Source: RGIG5579 sp045590715 | Lineage (GTDB): Bacteria; Bacillota; Clostridia; Oscillospirales; SIG627 | Reading direction: 5' to 3' | NCBI GenBank assembly: GCA_045590715.1 | Contig: JAZNRO010000095.1 | Location: 1 to 30,684 of the forward strand | DNA: 30,684 bases | The notes under the pieces: model-generated | Seen by the model: only the letters and a program-made list of their open reading frames with translations | Databases searched by the model: none | Told to the model about the DNA's origin: nothing | In this document: in pieces, positions 1-8,919 of the stretch | Layout of the letters: each line of letters opens with the position of its first letter | Position numbering within the stretch: position 1 is the first letter of the stretch | Program-made: the position numbers and the translations under genes

Positions 1-1799
1 TGTCCCCCTTCGTCAAAGCCAACGTAGCCGGGAGGAGAACCGATGAATTTGGAAACGGAGTGCTTCTCCATAAATTCCGACATATCCACTCGGATCATCT
101 TATCTTCCGAGCCGAACATGGTTTTGGCAAGGGCCCGGGAAAGCTCCGTTTTACCCACACCCGTAGGGCCGGTAAACAGGAACGAGCCCACGGGACGGGC
201 GGGGTCTTTCAGTCCCGTACGGCTGCGGCGGATGGCACGGCTGATGGCTTCCACCGCTTCCTTCTGACCCATGACTCTTTCTCCCAGGATCTCTTCCAGA
301 CGGCAAAGCTTTTCCGCTTCTTCCTCTAAAAGCTTTGTCACCGGGATTCCCGTCCACTGGGTCACAACACAGGCAATATCCTCTTCCGTAATGGAAATCT
401 CTTCCCCGGCGGGTTTTTCCTTTTTCAGGCTAGAGAGCTTTTCTTCTTTTTCCCGGATCTCTTTTAAAATTTCTCCGGCCCGTTCGTAGGCCTCTTCCTC
501 TACGGCTCTCAGCTTTTCTTTTTCCAAAGCAGAAATTTCATTTTGCACGTCTTTTTCTGCATTCGAAGGCGAAAGGGCCTGGATCCTCCGGCGGGAGGCG
601 GCCTCGTCGATGAGGTCAATGGCCTTATCCGGCAGGAAACGGTCGGAAATATAGCGGGCGGAAAGGCGCACAGCGCTTTCAATGGCAGAATCGGGGATCT
701 GGAGCTTATGGTGCTCCTGGTATTTACCTTTTAGTCCCTTTAAAATGAGGATGGCTTCTTCTTCGCTGGGTTCGCCCACCATCACCGACTGGAATCTTCT
801 CTCCAGGGCCGCATCCTTTTCAATGGTGCGATATTCGGAAAGGGTGGTAGCGCCGATGAGCTGCATTTTACCCCGGGCAAGATTTGGCTTTAGAATATTG
901 GAAGCGTCCATACTGCCCTCCGAAGCCCCTGCCCCTACGATGGTATGGATCTCGTCGATAAACAGGATCACCTGGCCGGATTCCACTACCTCGTCAATGA
1001 CGTTTTTGATCCTCTCTTCAAATTCGCCACGGTATTTGGAGCCGGCTACCATAGCCGCAAGGTCCAGGGTAACGATTCTTTTATCAAGAAGAGTTTCCGG
1101 CACGTCCCCGGCGGCGATGCGCTGGGCAAGGCCTTCCGCAATGGCAGTCTTTCCTACCCCCGGCTCCCCGATAAGGCAGGGATTATTTTTGGTGCGGCGG
1201 GAAAGGATCTGGATGACCCTCTCCAATTCCTGCTCCCGGCCGATAATGGGGTCCAGTCTTCCGTTTTTGGCTTCCTCGGTCAGGTCGTGACCGTATTTTT
1301 CTACGTTTTTCATTTTTCCGTGGGACTTTTTCGCACCCGCAGGACCTTTGGGATTTTCTACGCTATCCTTCTCCCGGATATAGGCGCGCACGGACTGATA
1401 AAGGGCGTCCGTATCCACTCCGGAAAGGGCCAGGAGCCGAAGTCCCAGGCTATCCGCATCGGAAAGCAGGGCGAGAAGCAAAAATTCCGTTCCCGTTTCC
1501 TTATGCTGCTTTGCGCTTTCATAAACGGCGCTTTGCAAAAGCCTTTGGGCTCTGGGGGTGATCTGGAGGGTATCGGTCTGGATAGGTTCTCCCGTTTCCA
1601 CCAGGCTCTTAAGTTTTTCTAAAAGGCTATCAAAATCCGCCCCCGCTTCCGATAAAAGCAGTCCGGCGGCAGAGTCTTCCGCTAAAACCAGCCCCAGGAG
1701 CAAATGCTCCGTTCCCATATAGCGGTGGCCCAGATCCAGGGCGATGCTTTGAGCGTTTTCCAGGGCTCTTTTCATATTATCGGAAAAATTTCCTTGCAT
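1..1799 (-). CDS. clpC: ATP-dependent Clp protease ATP-binding subunit ClpC (partial, 3' end outside window)
   Basis: This is a class I Hsp100 AAA+ unfoldase that feeds proteins, including arginine-phosphorylated ones, to ClpP in the cytoplasm. About 599 codons are present; the family is usually about 810 aa, so the C-terminal part of the second AAA+ module is cut by the window edge. Seen in order: a double Clp-N repeat (roughly residues 1-140), the first Walker A GEPGVGKT near residue 208 with Walker B ILFIDEIH, a UVR-like charged coiled coil in the middle domain (near residue 430, which marks ClpC rather than ClpA), and the second Walker A GPTGVGKT near residue 543. The start is the ATG at 1799 with AAGGAGG 7 nt upstream. 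It is last in the ctsR-mcsA-mcsB-clpC operon, 12 nt after mcsB, so it should be under CtsR control. Confidence 0.97.
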   Translation of the reverse strand, partial: MQGNFSDNMKRALENAQSIALDLGHRYMGTEHLLLGLVLAEDSAAGLLLSEAGADFDSLLEKLKSLVETGEPIQTDTLQITPRAQRLLQSAVYESAKQHKETGTEFLLLALLSDADSLGLRLLALSGVDTDALYQSVRAYIREKDSVENPKGPAGAKKSHGKMKNVEKYGHDLTEEAKNGRLDPIIGREQELERVIQILSRRTKNNPCLIGEPGVGKTAIAEGLAQRIAAGDVPETLLDKRIVTLDLAAMVAGSKYRGEFEERIKNVIDEVVESGQVILFIDEIHTIVGAGASEGSMDASNILKPNLARGKMQLIGATTLSEYRTIEKDAALERRFQSVMVGEPSEEEAILILKGLKGKYQEHHKLQIPDSAIESAVRLSARYISDRFLPDKAIDLIDEAASRRRIQALSPSNAEKDVQNEISALEKEKLRAVEEEAYERAGEILKEIREKEEKLSSLKKEKPAGEEISITEEDIACVVTQWTGIPVTKLLEEEAEKLCRLEEILGERVMGQKEAVEAISRAIRRSRTGLKDPARPVGSFLFTGPTGVGKTELSRALAKTMFGSEDKMIRVDMSEFMEKHSVSKFIGSPPGYVGFDEGG

Positions 1800-1811
1800 G
1801 GCTTTTCCTCC

Positions 1812-2822
1812 TTATTCTTTTTTCCATTCTTTCTGTAAAAGACGGCATCTTTCAAGATCTCTTTTCTCTTCCGGCAGATATTCTCCCTTTTCCAAAACCA
1901 GATTTGCGGGAGATAAGGCGAAAAAGAGTCTGTCCGGCAGAAAAACGCCCCTTGCTTCCTCAAGGCCCAGGGCCTTGCCAAAGCGGATCAGGGCAAAGTG
2001 CTCTGCAAATTCCGAATAGGACATTTTTCTGGCAAAGGATAAAATGCCGATGGACCGCATAATTTGATCCAGAAGATCTTCTTTCTCTGTTTCCAAAAGC
2101 TTTTGGGCGGCCTTTTGCTCCGCCTCTTCTACCTGGGCCAGTACCTGTAAAAAGGCCTGGGCGATATCCCGGGGAAGCATTTCTCTGCTCTGCTGGTTGG
2201 AGATCTGATAGATCCCACCGGTGGCCCGGCTACCCTCTCCCAAAACGCCCCGCACCGTAAAGCCCCGGTGACCAAGGCTTTCCGCAAGATTTGTAATAGC
2301 CCCTATCCTTGTTAGAGCAGGGAGATGGATCATCACGGAGATGCGCAGTCCCGCCCCTAGATTTGTGGGGCAGGAAGTCAGATACCCAAGGCCGGGTCTA
2401 TAGGCCAGGGACAGTTCCCGCCGCAAAATCTCTTCTAATTTCCCTGCCTTTTCCAAAGTTTCCTCGATCTTTTTTCCTACTGACAGTACCTGAAGGCGAA
2501 TATGGTCCTCTTCGTTTACCATCACGGAGATATCCTTCTCCGGAGATAAAAGAACGCCGGCGCCCACGGTGCTTTTTAATAGGGCGGCAGAAGAAAGCCT
2601 TTGCTCTACAAACGCCTCTTTTTCCGCCTGGGAAAGACGGGAAAAGGGATGAGCGGTAAAGCCCTCTTTTGTAAGGACCTTCTCAATTTTTTCCCACACC
2701 TTTTCCTTTCCTTCGGCATTGAGCCTATGAGGAAAGGGAAATTCCTCCAGGTTTCGGGCAAAGCGGACCCGGGTGGAGATCACGGGAGAAAATCTCTCCG
2801 CTTGTTTTTCGTACCAGATCAT
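1812..2822 (-). CDS. mcsB: Protein-arginine kinase McsB
   Basis: McsB is a phosphagen-kinase-fold enzyme that phosphorylates arginine in proteins, marking them for ClpCP and inactivating CtsR. The 336-aa product is close to the usual family length. Visible motifs are the N-terminal STRVRFARNL block, the NEEDHIRLQ block, the active-site cysteine in YLTSCPTNLGAG, and the GSRATGGIYQISNQ segment near residue 215. The start overlaps the mcsA stop as ATGA, which suggests translational coupling of activator and kinase. There is no frameshift or missing catalytic motif. Confidence 0.97.
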   Translation of the reverse strand: MIWYEKQAERFSPVISTRVRFARNLEEFPFPHRLNAEGKEKVWEKIEKVLTKEGFTAHPFSRLSQAEKEAFVEQRLSSAALLKSTVGAGVLLSPEKDISVMVNEEDHIRLQVLSVGKKIEETLEKAGKLEEILRRELSLAYRPGLGYLTSCPTNLGAGLRISVMIHLPALTRIGAITNLAESLGHRGFTVRGVLGEGSRATGGIYQISNQQSREMLPRDIAQAFLQVLAQVEEAEQKAAQKLLETEKEDLLDQIMRSIGILSFARKMSYSEFAEHFALIRFGKALGLEEARGVFLPDRLFFALSPANLVLEKGEYLPEEKRDLERCRLLQKEWKKE

Positions 2823-3295
2823 TTTTTCCCCTCCTCTGCCCGGATCTTATCCCGCAGGATGGCGGCCTTTTCATATTCTTCCCGGGAAAGTGCCTCTTTT
2901 AACTCTTTTTTCAAAAGAGAAACGGGATCTTCTTTCTTTTTTTCTTCTTTTACCGTTTTTTCCTCGGTTTTTCCCTCATAGCCCTTGCCCACGAAGGGGG
3001 TAAGGTCCAGAGAAGGAGCAAAGGTATCGTAGCAAGCGCTACAACCGAATTTTCCCTTGCGCTGAATTTCCGATAAGGTCATACCGCAACTAGGACAGGT
3101 CTTTACCTTTTTATCCACCCCGCCGTCAAAAAAGAGGGGGAAGGAAAAGAAGGGGTCGTCCCCCTTTTCCCCAAGTCCCAGACTTGCGGCACAGTGGGAG
3201 CAAAGCTGAAGCTTTGTTATTTTCCCCATTTTATTTTCTTCGTAGAAAAAGGTAGCCTTTCTTTCACCGCATTTTTCACAATAAACTTTCGTCAT
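2819..3295 (-). CDS. mcsA: McsA, zinc-binding activator of McsB
   Basis: McsA is the partner that activates the McsB kinase and helps modulate CtsR. The 158-aa protein has four CXXC pairs, C6/C9, C32/C35, C67/C70 and C85/C88, which would bind two zinc ions. It ends in a UVR domain (LKKELKEALSREEYEKAAIL), a ClpC-interacting motif. An upstream in-frame GTG at 3313 would lengthen the protein by six residues. I chose the ATG at 3295 because it sits 7 nt after GAGGG and starts with the typical short lead to the first cysteine pair. It begins one base after the ctsR stop codon (TAA-T-ATG overlap region). Confidence 0.95.
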   Translation of the reverse strand: MTKVYCEKCGERKATFFYEENKMGKITKLQLCSHCAASLGLGEKGDDPFFSFPLFFDGGVDKKVKTCPSCGMTLSEIQRKGKFGCSACYDTFAPSLDLTPFVGKGYEGKTEEKTVKEEKKKEDPVSLLKKELKEALSREEYEKAAILRDKIRAEEGKK

Positions 3296-3296
3296 A

Positions 3297-3764
3297 TTAT
3301 CCCTCGCTTTCACTGAGCATCTGCAGAATCACCTGCTTTAAGATTCCCGCCCGTACCACGGCTCTGTCAGAGGACGCTACGGTAGACAGCGCTCCGTCGG
3401 TCAGGGCAGAATAAATGAGATTTGCCTCTCGCAGGGACAGAAAAGAGCGATTTACCAGTTCCGTTAAAAAATACCGGGCGCTGTTTTGATCCATTTGAGA
3501 AGAGATGGCTTTATAAAACTCCATCAAATACTCTCTTCTGCTCATTTCCACCCGACGGATGCGGATATATCCACCACCGCCACGACGGCTCTCTACCAGA
3601 TACCCTCTCTCCGGGGTAAAACGGGAGGTGATCACGTAATTGATCTGACTGGGCACACAGCCGATACGGGTAGCAAGTTCATTTCGCACGATGGAAAGCT
3701 CTCCTCCCGCTTCCTCTAGCATTTCCTCCAGCATACGGGCAATTCTCTGTGACAGTATCATCAT
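3297..3764 (-). CDS. ctsR: CtsR, transcriptional repressor of class III heat-shock genes
   Basis: CtsR is a dimeric winged-helix repressor of clp genes that is inactivated by heat and by McsB. The 155-aa length is normal. The DNA-binding region is clear: IGCVPSQINYVITSRFTPERGYLVESRRGGGGYIRI holds the family-specific glycine-rich wing (quoted as SRFTPERGY and SRRGGGGYIRI). Two adjacent ATGs are possible. GGAGG lies 3 nt before the first (3764) and 6 nt before the second (3761), and the family lead M-x-x-S-x-R-I fits the second, so the true start may be 3761. It is first in its operon and preceded by its own CtsR box, which predicts autoregulation. Confidence 0.97.
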   Translation of the reverse strand: MMILSQRIARMLEEMLEEAGGELSIVRNELATRIGCVPSQINYVITSRFTPERGYLVESRRGGGGYIRIRRVEMSRREYLMEFYKAISSQMDQNSARYFLTELVNRSFLSLREANLIYSALTDGALSTVASSDRAVVRAGILKQVILQMLSESEG

Positions 3765-3777
3765 AAACCTCCGAAAA

Positions 3778-3800
3778 TTTGACTTTGACTTTCTTTGACT
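3778..3800 (-). promoter_or_regulatory. CtsR operator: three AGTCAAA heptads
   Basis: On the minus strand the heptad AGTCAAA occurs at 3800-3794 and again at 3790-3784 with a 3-bp spacer. This is the layout of the known CtsR box, a direct repeat of (A/G)GTCAAA with 3 bp between. A third AGTCAAA at 3784-3778 overlaps the second by one base. The site lies just downstream of the -10, where a bound repressor would block transcription. Confidence 0.92.
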
Positions 3801-3809
3801 TTCAATTTT

Positions 3810-3837
3810 ATTATAGCACGCCCATTCCCTTTGTCAA
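3810..3837 (-). promoter_or_regulatory. Sigma-A promoter of the ctsR operon
   Basis: TTGACA (3837-3832) and TATAAT (3815-3810) on the minus strand are separated by 16 bp. Both hexamers are perfect consensus. The CtsR box follows within 10 bp. Confidence 0.88.
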
Positions 3838-3886
3838 GAGTGGAAGAGGTAAAAAACGAAAAATTTTCTTTGGGTTTGAAAGGTTG

Positions 3887-3915
3887 TTGCAAATTCTACG
3901 GAAAAATGATAAAAT
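3887..3915 (+). promoter_or_regulatory. Promoter of trmB and the pseudouridine synthase gene
   Basis: TTGCAA (3887-3892) and TAAAAT (3910-3915) are separated by 17 bp, 32 bp before the trmB start. It is divergent from the ctsR promoter. I see no operator here. Confidence 0.65.
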
Positions 3916-3947
3916 AAGGCGTAATTTCAATCTTGTGAGGAAAAACT

Positions 3948-4601
3948 ATGAGAATGAGAAAAAAGAAGCATACGAATGAGCGTCTGGCCGCCTGTTCCCA
4001 GCTTCTGATTACAGACCCCGAAAGCCATAAGGGCGCATACCGAAGCCTTTTCCCCGGCGAAGGAAACGAAAAGAAGCCTTTAAACCTGGAGATCGGCTGC
4101 GGCAAGGGCGCTTTCATTCTGGAAATGGCAAAAAGAAATCCCGAGACCCTTTTCGTAGCGGTAGAATTTTGCCGGGAAGCCATGCTCCTTGCAGTAGAAA
4201 AGGTTTTTGCCGAGAAAATAGAAAACGTGCTGTTTTTAAATGCAGATGCAGCAAAACTGGCAGAATACTTTGCCCCGGGCGAAGTGGATTTTATCTATTT
4301 AAACTTTTCCGATCCCTGGCCCAAGGCCCGTCACGCAAAGCGCAGACTGACCGCCCCCAGCTTTTTAAAGACCTATGAGATCATTTTAAAAGAAGGCGGC
4401 GGCATCCGTCAGAAAACGGACAATGTTTTGCTCTTTGAATCTTCTCTGGAAAACTACGCCCTGTGCGGCTGGAAGACCTTTGATATCTGCCGGGATCTGC
4501 ACAATTCAAAATGGGCAGAGGATAATATCTTGACCGAATACGAGATCAATTTCTCCGGCAAGGGCCTTTCCATCAACGCCGTTACGGCCCTAAAGCCATG
4601 A
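3948..4601 (+). CDS. trmB: tRNA (guanine-N7-)-methyltransferase TrmB
   Basis: TrmB uses S-adenosylmethionine to methylate G46 in the variable loop of tRNA. The 217-aa protein has the SAM-binding motif EIGCGKG (48-54) and the family signature DPWPKARHAKRR beginning at D122, followed by QKTDN near residue 160. The start has GTGAGG about 7 nt upstream; an alternative ATG lies two codons later. It is first in a two-gene unit and overlaps the pseudouridine synthase gene by 4 bp (ATGA), so two RNA-modification enzymes are translationally coupled. Confidence 0.95.
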   Translation: MRMRKKKHTNERLAACSQLLITDPESHKGAYRSLFPGEGNEKKPLNLEIGCGKGAFILEMAKRNPETLFVAVEFCREAMLLAVEKVFAEKIENVLFLNADAAKLAEYFAPGEVDFIYLNFSDPWPKARHAKRRLTAPSFLKTYEIILKEGGGIRQKTDNVLLFESSLENYALCGWKTFDICRDLHNSKWAEDNILTEYEINFSGKGLSINAVTALKP

Positions 4602-5536
4602 AAGAATTTATCATCGGAGAAAACGACGCCGGACAGAGAGTAGACAAATTTGTACTGAAGGTGACCCTGGGCCTTCCCAAATCCCTTCTCTACAAAGCCA
4701 TTCGCACCAAAAAGATCAAAGTAAACCGAAAAAGGTGCGAAGCGGGACAATTCCTTTTGGAAGGCGACAGCGTTCAGCTCTTTTTATCTCCGGACTTTTT
4801 CGGGGAGAAGGAAGAACGCTTTCTTTCCTTAAAGCCCGATCTTACGGTGGTATACGAAGACCACCATCTTCTCATCTGCGCAAAGCCGGTAGGCCTTTCC
4901 TGCCACGCAGACGAAACCCAGAAGACCGGCACCTTAATCGATCATATCAAAGCGTATCTAGCAAAAAAGGGCGAATACTGTCCCCAGATGGAACAATCTT
5001 TTGCCCCGGCTCTTTGCAACCGCATCGACCGGAATACCTCCGGCCTTGTGATCGCCGCAAAAACGGCCCCGGCACTGCGGGAAGTAAACGAAATGATAAG
5101 GGAAAGAAAGATCGATAAGGAATATCTTGCCTGGTGTCACGGAAAATATGAAAAAGAAGGCCTTATTACCCTTTATTTAAAAAAGGACAGCGCCGAAAAC
5201 CGGGTCAGCGTATCCCCAGAACCAAAAAAGGACCATCTTACCGCAAAGACCCATATAAAGCCTCTTTTTTACAGCAAGGAAAAAGACCGCACCCTACTTC
5301 AGATCCACCTGGAAACGGGTCGGACCCATCAGATCCGCGCTACCCTGTCTTATCTCGGCCATCCCCTGGTTGGCGATGCCAAGTACGGCAAGGATCGAAA
5401 AGATCCGGATTTTGCCTTCCAGGCGCTCCGCTCTTACCGTCTTTGTTTCCACCCGGAAAAGGACTCTCCCCTGGCCCATCTTTCCGGCCTTACCGTTACT
5501 GCGCCGGCGGATCCTTTGTTTGACCCCAAGGGATAA
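4598..5536 (+). CDS. RluA-family pseudouridine synthase
   Basis: The enzyme isomerises uridine to pseudouridine in rRNA or tRNA. It has an S4-like RNA-binding domain at residues 1-70 (GQRVDKFVLK, and the basic LYKAIRTKKIKVNRKR), then the catalytic domain. The catalytic aspartate is D144 in NRIDRNTSGLVI, a variant of the usual HRLDxxTSG. The family motifs GRTHQIRATLSYLGHPLVGD and YG follow near residue 245. Length (312 aa) and domain order fit RluC/RluD-like proteins, but sequence alone does not identify the target uridine. Its start lies inside the trmB stop codon. Confidence 0.93.
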   Translation: MKEFIIGENDAGQRVDKFVLKVTLGLPKSLLYKAIRTKKIKVNRKRCEAGQFLLEGDSVQLFLSPDFFGEKEERFLSLKPDLTVVYEDHHLLICAKPVGLSCHADETQKTGTLIDHIKAYLAKKGEYCPQMEQSFAPALCNRIDRNTSGLVIAAKTAPALREVNEMIRERKIDKEYLAWCHGKYEKEGLITLYLKKDSAENRVSVSPEPKKDHLTAKTHIKPLFYSKEKDRTLLQIHLETGRTHQIRATLSYLGHPLVGDAKYGKDRKDPDFAFQALRSYRLCFHPEKDSPLAHLSGLTVTAPADPLFDPKG

Positions 5537-5564
5537 AAACTTTTCCCCAGGGCACCCTTCTGCC

Positions 5565-5656
5565 TGTGGAAAACTCTGTGGATTTGCGGAAAACCCTTGA
5601 TTTTTTCGGCTTTTTTCCCTTTTTCTTGCCCAAAAGAAGGCGAGGCTGTGGAAAAC
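5565..5656. other. Cluster of DnaA-box-like repeats in the 257-bp spacer before dnaG
   Basis: TGTGGAAAAC occurs at 5565-5574 and 5647-5656, and TGTGGATTT at 5577-5585. Read on the minus strand these are GTTTTCCACA (twice) and AAATCCACA. They are close to the DnaA box TTATCCACA, and TTTTCCACA is a known variant. Whether DnaA binds here is inference. The rest of the 5537-5793 spacer holds the AT-rich hairpin and the dnaG -10. Confidence 0.4.
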
Positions 5657-5696
5657 TTTCTGCCCCGAAAAAGCGGGAATTTTTGAAAATTTTCAG

Positions 5697-5744
5697 AAAA
5701 AACACTTTTTTTCTAAAAAAATGAAAAGAAAAAAAGTGTTTTTT
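5697..5744 (+). terminator. AT-rich perfect hairpin, likely terminator of the trmB operon
   Basis: A 14-bp perfect inverted repeat pairs 5701-5714 (AACACTTTTTTTCT) with 5727-5740, and it extends to 18 bp with flanking A4/T4. A T-rich run (to 5753) follows. The stem has few G-C pairs, which is weak for an intrinsic terminator, so a regulatory role is also possible. It ends 12 bp before the dnaG -10. Confidence 0.6.
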
Positions 5745-5756
5745 GTTTTCTTTCCG

Positions 5757-5762
5757 TATAAT
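5757..5762 (+). promoter_or_regulatory. Probable -10 element of the dnaG-rpoD promoter
   Basis: TATAAT lies 31 bp before the dnaG start codon. No good -35 stands 17 bp upstream: that position falls inside the right arm of the hairpin (AAGTGT). Either the promoter is weak or it needs another factor. Confidence 0.5.
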
Positions 5763-5793
5763 AAGAAAAAGATCAAAATAAGGAGGTGTTTTT

Positions 5794-7583
5794 TTGCGAA
5801 TTCCGGAAAGTTTTATCCAGGAAGTCATTCTTCGGAATCCCCTGGAAGAAGTGGTAGCCCAATACGCTACTTTAAAGCGGGCCGGCAATAATCTGGTTTG
5901 CTGCTGTCCCTTCCATCACGAAAAGACTCCTTCTTTCACCCTTTATTCAAATCCCAGCCATTACTACTGCTACGGCTGCGGCGTAGGGGGCGACGTAATT
6001 ACCTTCGTCCGCTCTATGGAAAACTTAGATTACGTAGCGGCGGTAGAGCTTTTGGCCAAAAGAGCGGGTCTTCCTATGCCGGTGGCCAGCCCCGGAGAAA
6101 AAAGAGTGGACAAACAGCGCTTTTACGATATGAACGCAGAAGCCGCAAGGTTTTGGTATAACCACTTAATGTCGGAAGAAGGAAAAGCGGGACTTGATTA
6201 CCTTTTAAGCCGCGGTCTTACCCCGCCCATTATCAAGCGCTTCGGCCTTGGCTACGCCCCTGACACTTGGGACAGCCTTTGTCAGCATCTTACGAAAAAA
6301 GGCTATAAACCCCAGGAGATCAAAGACGCCTTTTTAGGCGGTATCAGCAAAACGGGAAAACTTTTCGACTATTTCCGCGGCAGAGCCATGTTCCCCATTT
6401 TCGACGTTTCCGGTAACGTGGTAGCCTTCAGCGGACGGCAGGTAGCTCCTATGAAAGAGGGCGACCGAAAGTATTTTAATACCAACGATACCCCGGTATT
6501 CAAAAAAAGCCGCACCGTCTTTGCTTTAAACTTTGCGAAAAACTCCCCGGAAAAGGAACTGATCCTTTGCGAGGGTAATATGGACGCCGTTTCCCTGCAC
6601 GCTCACGGCATTTCCAATGCAGTGGCGTCTTTGGGAACTGCCCTTACCACCGACCAGTGCCGCCTGCTTGCCAGGTACAGCCAGAAGGTGACCATCTGTT
6701 ACGACGGTGACAGCGCGGGAAAACGGGCCACGGAAAAAGCCATCCGCCTCCTCCAGGAGCAGGGCATCAAGGTACGGGTCATGACCCTCTCCGGCACCGA
6801 CAAAAACGGAAAAGAAATAAAAGACCCGGACGATTTTGTCCGCGCCTTCGGAAAAATGGCATTTGAAAAGGCCGCCGCAGAAGCACCCGGCGCCATTGAA
6901 TATCTCTTCTCCCAGATCCGGGAAGGCAGAGATCTTTCCACCATGGACGGAAAAGACGAATTCATCAAGGAATGTACCGCCCTTTTTGCCACGGTGCAAA
7001 GCCCGGTGGAGAAAGAATTGTATATTGCAAGAGCCGCGGAGCTGACCGGCATCCCCAGTGACGTGATCCGTCTGCAAACGGAAAAACTCACTGCGAAAAA
7101 CCAAAAAGCCATAGAAAAGGATCTGGTACAGAAGGAACTGCAAAAATCCCAGGGACTGGGCAACCGCATTAACCCGGATAAGGCGAAATTCGTTTCCGCC
7201 GCCACGAAAGAAGAAAACATTCTGGGCATCCTGCTTCTTCGTCCCGAATACTTAAAAGACAAAAAATGTCTTTCCTACGTTGACCCGGAACTTTTCACCT
7301 GTGAATTTCCCAAGAAAGTGCTTTGCGCTATGCTGGAAATGACCGGGGAAGACCGAGAATTCTCCTTCGGCGCTTTAAACGAGATCTTTTCTCCGGAAGA
7401 GATGGGAGAGCTGGAACGGCTGAAGAAAAAGCGTGAGGATCTTGGCAGAAACGACCCGGAGATCCTGGCGGAGCTCTTTGTTCGCCTGAAGGAAGAAAAA
7501 GAGAAAAAAGAATCTCGCCAGGCACCTTTAAATGACGCTTGGCTGGAACAATTAAAAGCAGAAAAATCAAGGAAGGAATCAAA

Positions 7584-7587
<4 letters not shown>
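5794..7587 (+). CDS. dnaG: DNA primase DnaG
   Basis: DnaG makes the RNA primers for chromosome replication. The 597-aa length is normal. It has a CHC2 zinc finger with ligands C38, H41, C59 and C62, a catalytic core, and a TOPRIM domain with E260 (CEGNMDAVS) and the D304-G-D306 motif (YDGDSAGKRA). The divergent C-terminal region from about 440 would be the helicase-binding domain. The start codon is TTG at 5794, chosen because AGGAGG ends 7 nt upstream and the sequence (R)IPESFIQEV matches the usual N-terminus. It overlaps rpoD by 4 bp (ATGA). The pair corresponds to the macromolecular synthesis operon, here without rpsU. Confidence 0.97.
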
Positions 7588-8747
<1,160 letters not shown>

Positions 8748-8843
8748 ATTTTGTAACAACGCCTTCATAAGATAAAAACAATTTCATCAAGTGCCACAGT
8801 TTCCCGCCCGTCTTTTTAGCGAGTTTCACCAAGGGCAGAAACC

Positions 8844-8872
8844 TTGACACTCAGGCGCTTTTCGTGTAAAAT
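8844..8872 (+). promoter_or_regulatory. Strong sigma-A promoter of the lipoprotein gene
   Basis: TTGACA (8844-8849) and TAAAAT (8867-8872) are separated by 17 bp. A short stem GGCCA-CACGT-TGGCC follows in the leader (about 8883-8897), before AGGAGG. The rest of 8748-8843 shows nothing I can name. Confidence 0.85.
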
Positions 8873-8919
8873 ATAGTTAACTGGCCACACGTTGGCCCAA
8901 ACACAAGGAGGACCCCCAA

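Noticed and set aside
945..1622. 225-codon open frame on the plus strand
   Set aside because: It lies entirely opposite clpC, whose frame carries all family motifs; no ribosome site or promoter supports it.
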